A stretch of DNA of 64,000 bases, taken from positions 1-64,000 of the forward strand of contig JBAYVF010000002.1 of NCBI GenBank assembly GCA_041674705.1, given 5' to 3'. Made by a program: the position numbers and the translations under genes. Under the pieces are notes generated by a model. The model had not been told where the DNA came from and did no database searches. It was given only the letters and a program-made list of their open reading frames with translations. Origin of the DNA: Aquincolibacterium sp041674705 (GTDB taxonomy: Bacteria > Omnitrophota > Omnitrophia > Omnitrophales > Aquincolibacteriaceae). This document shows, one piece after another, positions 61,351 to 64,000 of the stretch (the stretch's first letter is position 1; every line of letters starts with the position of its first letter).

Positions 61351-64000
61351 ATGAACCCAAAAACATCTCTACACAAGGGGCTTTTTCCACGCTTTTCTCT
61401 CAAGGCGATCAGTCTGTTCACGGTGATCGTTTTCTTGTGTTCCGACTTCCTTGCCTTTCCTTCCCAGGCTCTGGCAAGCTCGGCAACAGCGGTTCCCGGA
61501 ACAAATCCAAGTCCCAAGTCTGAGTGGGTCATTCCTTCCGAACTTGGGAAAATAGACAACGTCTATTTTCCGACTACAGACCAGAGACCACAGACCGCAG
61601 ACTCCCTCTCCCATGGGGAGAGGGACGGGGTGAGGGGGAAAAGTCTCCGGTCTCCAGTCTCCGGTCTCCAGTCTCAAGCCCGCGGCAGCGGGCTTGTCGT
61701 GCTGATCCAAGACGCTCACAGCGTTCCGGACGCTCAGCGGTCGCTTGAAAAACTGATCGAGTATCTCCAAGCGCAATATGGCGTCAAGACCGTGGCACTG
61801 GAGGGCGCGGAAGGGAAACTCGACCCCACGCTTTTCCGCTTGTTCCCTGATTTGAAAAAACGCGAACAGATCTTTGCGGATTATTTAGCCAGCGGCGAAC
61901 TTTCCGGCGCGGCGGCGGCCAGCGTGCTTTCTCCCTATAAATCGGATTACGTCGGGATCGAGGACTGGAAACTTTATCAGGAAGGCGTGGCAGCATTTCT
62001 GTCCGGCCTTAAGAAGCAGGCAGAGCTCAAATCTCAAATTTCAAATCTCAAAGAAGAGCTGCGGAATTTAAAACAAAAATACTATTCCAAAGAAGCGATG
62101 GAATTTGACGGAAAGCTCGGTGCGTGGAATGAAAACCAGAATAACTTTCCCGAGTTTTTGAGCTATCTTGCCAAGTACTACGTACCAAGTACTAAGTACT
62201 CAGCGTATGGTGCATCGCACATGGCACTTGGCTCGCTATTCAATACGCTGGAGCAAGAGAGGAAATCCGATCCTCGGCTCGAATCGGAAGTCAAAAAACT
62301 CGCCAAGTATGCGCGCGAGATTGCGCCAAGCGCAAAGCTGAACGGCCTAGCCCAGGATTATCAAACCGGTCGTTTGTCTTCTGCGGCTTTCGCGTATGAG
62401 ATCGCGGAACTTTTACGAAAAGTCGGTAAGCCGCTCCCGCAGGGCCAGCCGGATCTTCAAAAAATGATCGCCAATCATGCGTCTCTTATGAATGTAAAAG
62501 GTCCGGCGCTCATGAAGGAGCTCGAGGCGTTCCTGGAAGAGGTGCGTGCGCAACTTTTTATAACGCCGGAGGCAAAGACCGTTGCGGAGCTGGACAAGCA
62601 ACTTCAGCGGCTGAGCAAACTTTCGAAGTTTGAATTGAGTCGCGATGAATGGCGATCGCTCCAGACTGGAGACCAGAGACTGGAGACCGGAGACTCCGAG
62701 CTCGTGAAATTTCAAGAAGATCTCGCCGTTGTTCTTTCGAGTTGTAGCGAGTTTATAAGATTTTACGAACTTGCCTTGAAGCGTGAAAATGTTTTTTCTG
62801 AAAGAGTCTCTAGTCTCTTGTCTCATGTCTCTAGTCCCGTTGCGGTTGTGGCCGGCGGCTTTCATACCGACGGCCTCGCGGCGAAGCTCAAAGAACAGGG
62901 GATTTCGTACGTGGTTGTTTCTCCGGCCATGAAGGAAGTTCCGGCCGATAGCCGCTATTTCGACCAGATGCAGGGTAAGGTCTCCTGGCAGAAGTATTTC
63001 AGGCCGAAGGACGGGAAGATCGATCTTTATGATGCGTTTGCCCGAGCAACTGTCGATCGTTTGTCTTCGCGCCGTACGCCGTACTCCGTACTCGGTCGCG
63101 AAGAAGGTACGGCGTACGGTGTACGGAGTACGGAGTTAAAAGAGTGGCGTGACGAGGTGATCCGAAAATTAGCGACCGAAGGTCGCGTCGCAGAACACTC
63201 GAAATATACCCGCTTCATCGATCAACAAGCCGCCGGAAGTTCCGAAAAATTTCAAGCGCTTAAGGAAAAATGGACTGCGAAACTCGAGAAGTTTATCGGG
63301 AAACTCCAGTCCCTTGGGCAAAACAACCAGCTCACCGAAGCGAATATGGCGAAGCTCCTTTCCCAACCGGCGAACCAAACTCCTTACGCTGTTCCGTTTG
63401 TCCCGGGCGCGAGCGTGCCGGAGAGCTTTTTAGGGAATGCGGCCGAGAGGATAGAGGATAGTGAAAAACCAAACCCCAGTAAACGTTCCGAACTGCGGGA
63501 TGAAAAGGGTGAGTCGTTTCCAGGCGAGAATTCAGAGGCCGGCTTTGCTTCGGCAGCGCAAAATGATTTCAATGGAAAAAATAAGGAAAATTTTAAAAAA
63601 AGAAAAATCTTCAGTCCGTTTAGTCCATTATTTCTTTGCGTCGGATTTTTGAGTGTTTTTTTATTCGTCCTTTCGGGTTTTGGAAGTATTGCTCGTGAAC
63701 CACTTCAAACGCCTGCTTCTGCTACGACCCAATCTCTTGAGAGTGGTGTGTCTCGTACGCGCGTTGCCTCGAAATTCGTAAAAGGACCCGAAGGATGGCA
63801 GTTTTATTTAAACGGAAAAAAGTCTCCCGCTCCTTTCGGAATTGTTTACCAGCCGGTACCCCCGGGCAAGCATATCGATAATTACCGTAATAATTTTGGA
63901 AAACTCTATCGATATTTGCTTGATCCCGAGGAAGGAGGACTGGGGCATGCGAAGGCCCTGAATCGTCTTGGAATAAAATCAATCAGGGTTTACGACCTTC
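61351..64000 (+). CDS. Giant secreted or membrane protein with TIKI-like and glycoside-hydrolase-like parts, 3' partial
   Basis: The ATG at 61351 opens a frame of at least 883 codons with no stop before the right edge. Residues 1-55 hold a signal or anchor (AISLFTVIVFLCSDFLAFPS). A TraB/TIKI or ChaN-like region spans about 110-510 (VVLIQDAHSVPDAQRSLEKL; VALEGAEG; VVAGGFHTDGLAAKLKEQGI), and a second hydrophobic stretch is near 758-781 (SPLFLCVGFLSVFLFVLSGF). The part at the edge (GIVYQPVPPGKHIDNYR... LGIKSIRVYDL) resembles the opening of a glycoside-hydrolase barrel. The linker motif RSELR is at about 712. At least five degenerate repeat blocks are embedded in frame (61576-63136). The domain names are pattern-based and moderate in certainty. 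Confidence 0.75.
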   Translation, partial: MNPKTSLHKGLFPRFSLKAISLFTVIVFLCSDFLAFPSQALASSATAVPGTNPSPKSEWVIPSELGKIDNVYFPTTDQRPQTADSLSHGERDGVRGKSLRSPVSGLQSQARGSGLVVLIQDAHSVPDAQRSLEKLIEYLQAQYGVKTVALEGAEGKLDPTLFRLFPDLKKREQIFADYLASGELSGAAAASVLSPYKSDYVGIEDWKLYQEGVAAFLSGLKKQAELKSQISNLKEELRNLKQKYYSKEAMEFDGKLGAWNENQNNFPEFLSYLAKYYVPSTKYSAYGASHMALGSLFNTLEQERKSDPRLESEVKKLAKYAREIAPSAKLNGLAQDYQTGRLSSAAFAYEIAELLRKVGKPLPQGQPDLQKMIANHASLMNVKGPALMKELEAFLEEVRAQLFITPEAKTVAELDKQLQRLSKLSKFELSRDEWRSLQTGDQRLETGDSELVKFQEDLAVVLSSCSEFIRFYELALKRENVFSERVSSLLSHVSSPVAVVAGGFHTDGLAAKLKEQGISYVVVSPAMKEVPADSRYFDQMQGKVSWQKYFRPKDGKIDLYDAFARATVDRLSSRRTPYSVLGREEGTAYGVRSTELKEWRDEVIRKLATEGRVAEHSKYTRFIDQQAAGSSEKFQALKEKWTAKLEKFIGKLQSLGQNNQLTEANMAKLLSQPANQTPYAVPFVPGASVPESFLGNAAERIEDSEKPNPSKRSELRDEKGESFPGENSEAGFASAAQNDFNGKNKENFKKRKIFSPFSPLFLCVGFLSVFLFVLSGFGSIAREPLQTPASATTQSLESGVSRTRVASKFVKGPEGWQFYLNGKKSPAPFGIVYQPVPPGKHIDNYRNNFGKLYRYLLDPEEGGLGHAKALNRLGIKSIRVYDL
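61576..61677 (+). repeat. Degenerate GTCTCCAGTCTC-type repeats inside the giant ORF
   Basis: ACAGACCAGAGACCACAGAC then GTCTCCGGTCTCCAGTCTCC and GGTCTCCAGTCTC, separated by a short GC-rich palindromic stretch (CTCTCCCATGGGGAGAG). Related runs occur at 62661-62697 and 62806-62834. All preserve the reading frame. Confidence 0.7.
62171..62200 (+). repeat. GTACTAAGTAC-type repeat inside the giant ORF
   Basis: AAGTACTACGTACCAAGTAC and TAAGTACTC are in frame and code for KYYVPSTKYS. The same words occur between genes at 50013-50092. Confidence 0.6.
62661..62834 (+). repeat. Two further GACTGGAGAC-type blocks in frame
   Basis: CAGACTGGAGACCAGAGACT and GGAGACCGGAGACTC (62661-62697), then AGTCTCTAGTCTCTTGTCTC and ATGTCTCTAGTCCC (62806-62834). 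They are the same family as 61576-61677 in both orientations, so they could pair with each other in RNA. Confidence 0.65.
63068..63136 (+). repeat. CGTACTCCGTAC-type inverted repeats in the giant ORF
   Basis: CGCCGTACGCCGTACTCCGT on the left and GTACGGCGTACGGTGTACGG plus AGTACGGAG on the right are inverted copies around GGTCGCGAAGAAG. The frame remains open across them. Confidence 0.7.

Noticed and set aside
1..64000. CRISPR arrays
   Set aside because: Repeats seen are degenerate, short-period or palindromic, with no regular spacers of about 30 bases and no cas genes.

Overview
The window looks like a bacterial chromosome segment from a Gram-negative, diderm, uncultivated lineage, most likely Candidatus Omnitrophota (OP3/PVC side). 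This is inferred, not tested. The basis is giant open reading frames at both ends, LPS and outer-membrane genes (an LptE-like lipoprotein, a BamD-like protein, RND efflux with an outer-membrane factor), an exosortase-associated small protein, a bactofilin, and intergenic DNA full of palindromes and degenerate short repeats.

Layout. (1) 1-10825: a giant protein, open at the left edge. It joins a kinase-like module, an enzyme I-like (PtsI) module, a GlnD-like HD/ACT-ACT module, an HPr-like domain and a response-regulator receiver domain. (2) 10880-10957: tRNA-Glu, then palindromes. (3) About 11.0-25.5 kb: an accessory island. It holds a RES-domain protein, DUF2924 plus a large serine recombinase, a minimal tyrosine recombinase, a restriction-modification pair (HTH-fused methyltransferase and BamHI-like nuclease), a two-gene GHKL ATPase plus methyltransferase-fold cassette, two XRE regulators, small lipoprotein and zinc-ribbon proteins, and a phage packaging remnant (ParB-methylase, small and large terminase) with no portal or capsid genes. 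(4) 25.6-32.3 kb: a TetR-controlled RND efflux operon with a clear promoter and operator. (5) 32.3-36.8 kb: winged-helix and MarR regulators, a Cache-HAMP-SpoIIE phosphatase and a B12-binding radical SAM enzyme. (6) 36.8-37.5 kb: a hairpin-rich noncoding stretch with a tRNA-like relic, a possible right island boundary. (7) 37.5-43.4 kb: lipoprotein, glycosyltransferase, MnmA, bactofilin-HTH fusion, membrane HTH protein, AcpS, YdjC-type deacetylase and small proteins. (8) 43.5-44.1 kb: tRNA-Ala and tRNA-Leu, each followed by a duplicate of its own 3' end. (9) 44.1-61.0 kb: housekeeping and envelope genes: LeuS, a GH35-like enzyme, ExeA/GspB-like pair, ComEC, BamD-like coiled-coil protein, LptE-like, HolA, ribosomal protein S20, MurJ, UvrC. 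(10) 61351 to the end: a second giant secreted or membrane ORF, open at the right edge, with degenerate repeats embedded in frame.

How it fits together. The core genes on both flanks serve translation, tRNA modification, envelope biogenesis and DNA repair. The island brings restriction, a candidate defence cassette, recombinases and phage packaging genes. The most unusual signals are the multi-domain phosphotransfer giant protein, the bactofilin fused to an excisionase-like HTH, the GHKL/methyltransferase cassette, the duplicated tRNA 3' ends around short hairpin elements, and several families of degenerate repeats found both between genes and in frame inside genes (the second giant ORF and leuS).
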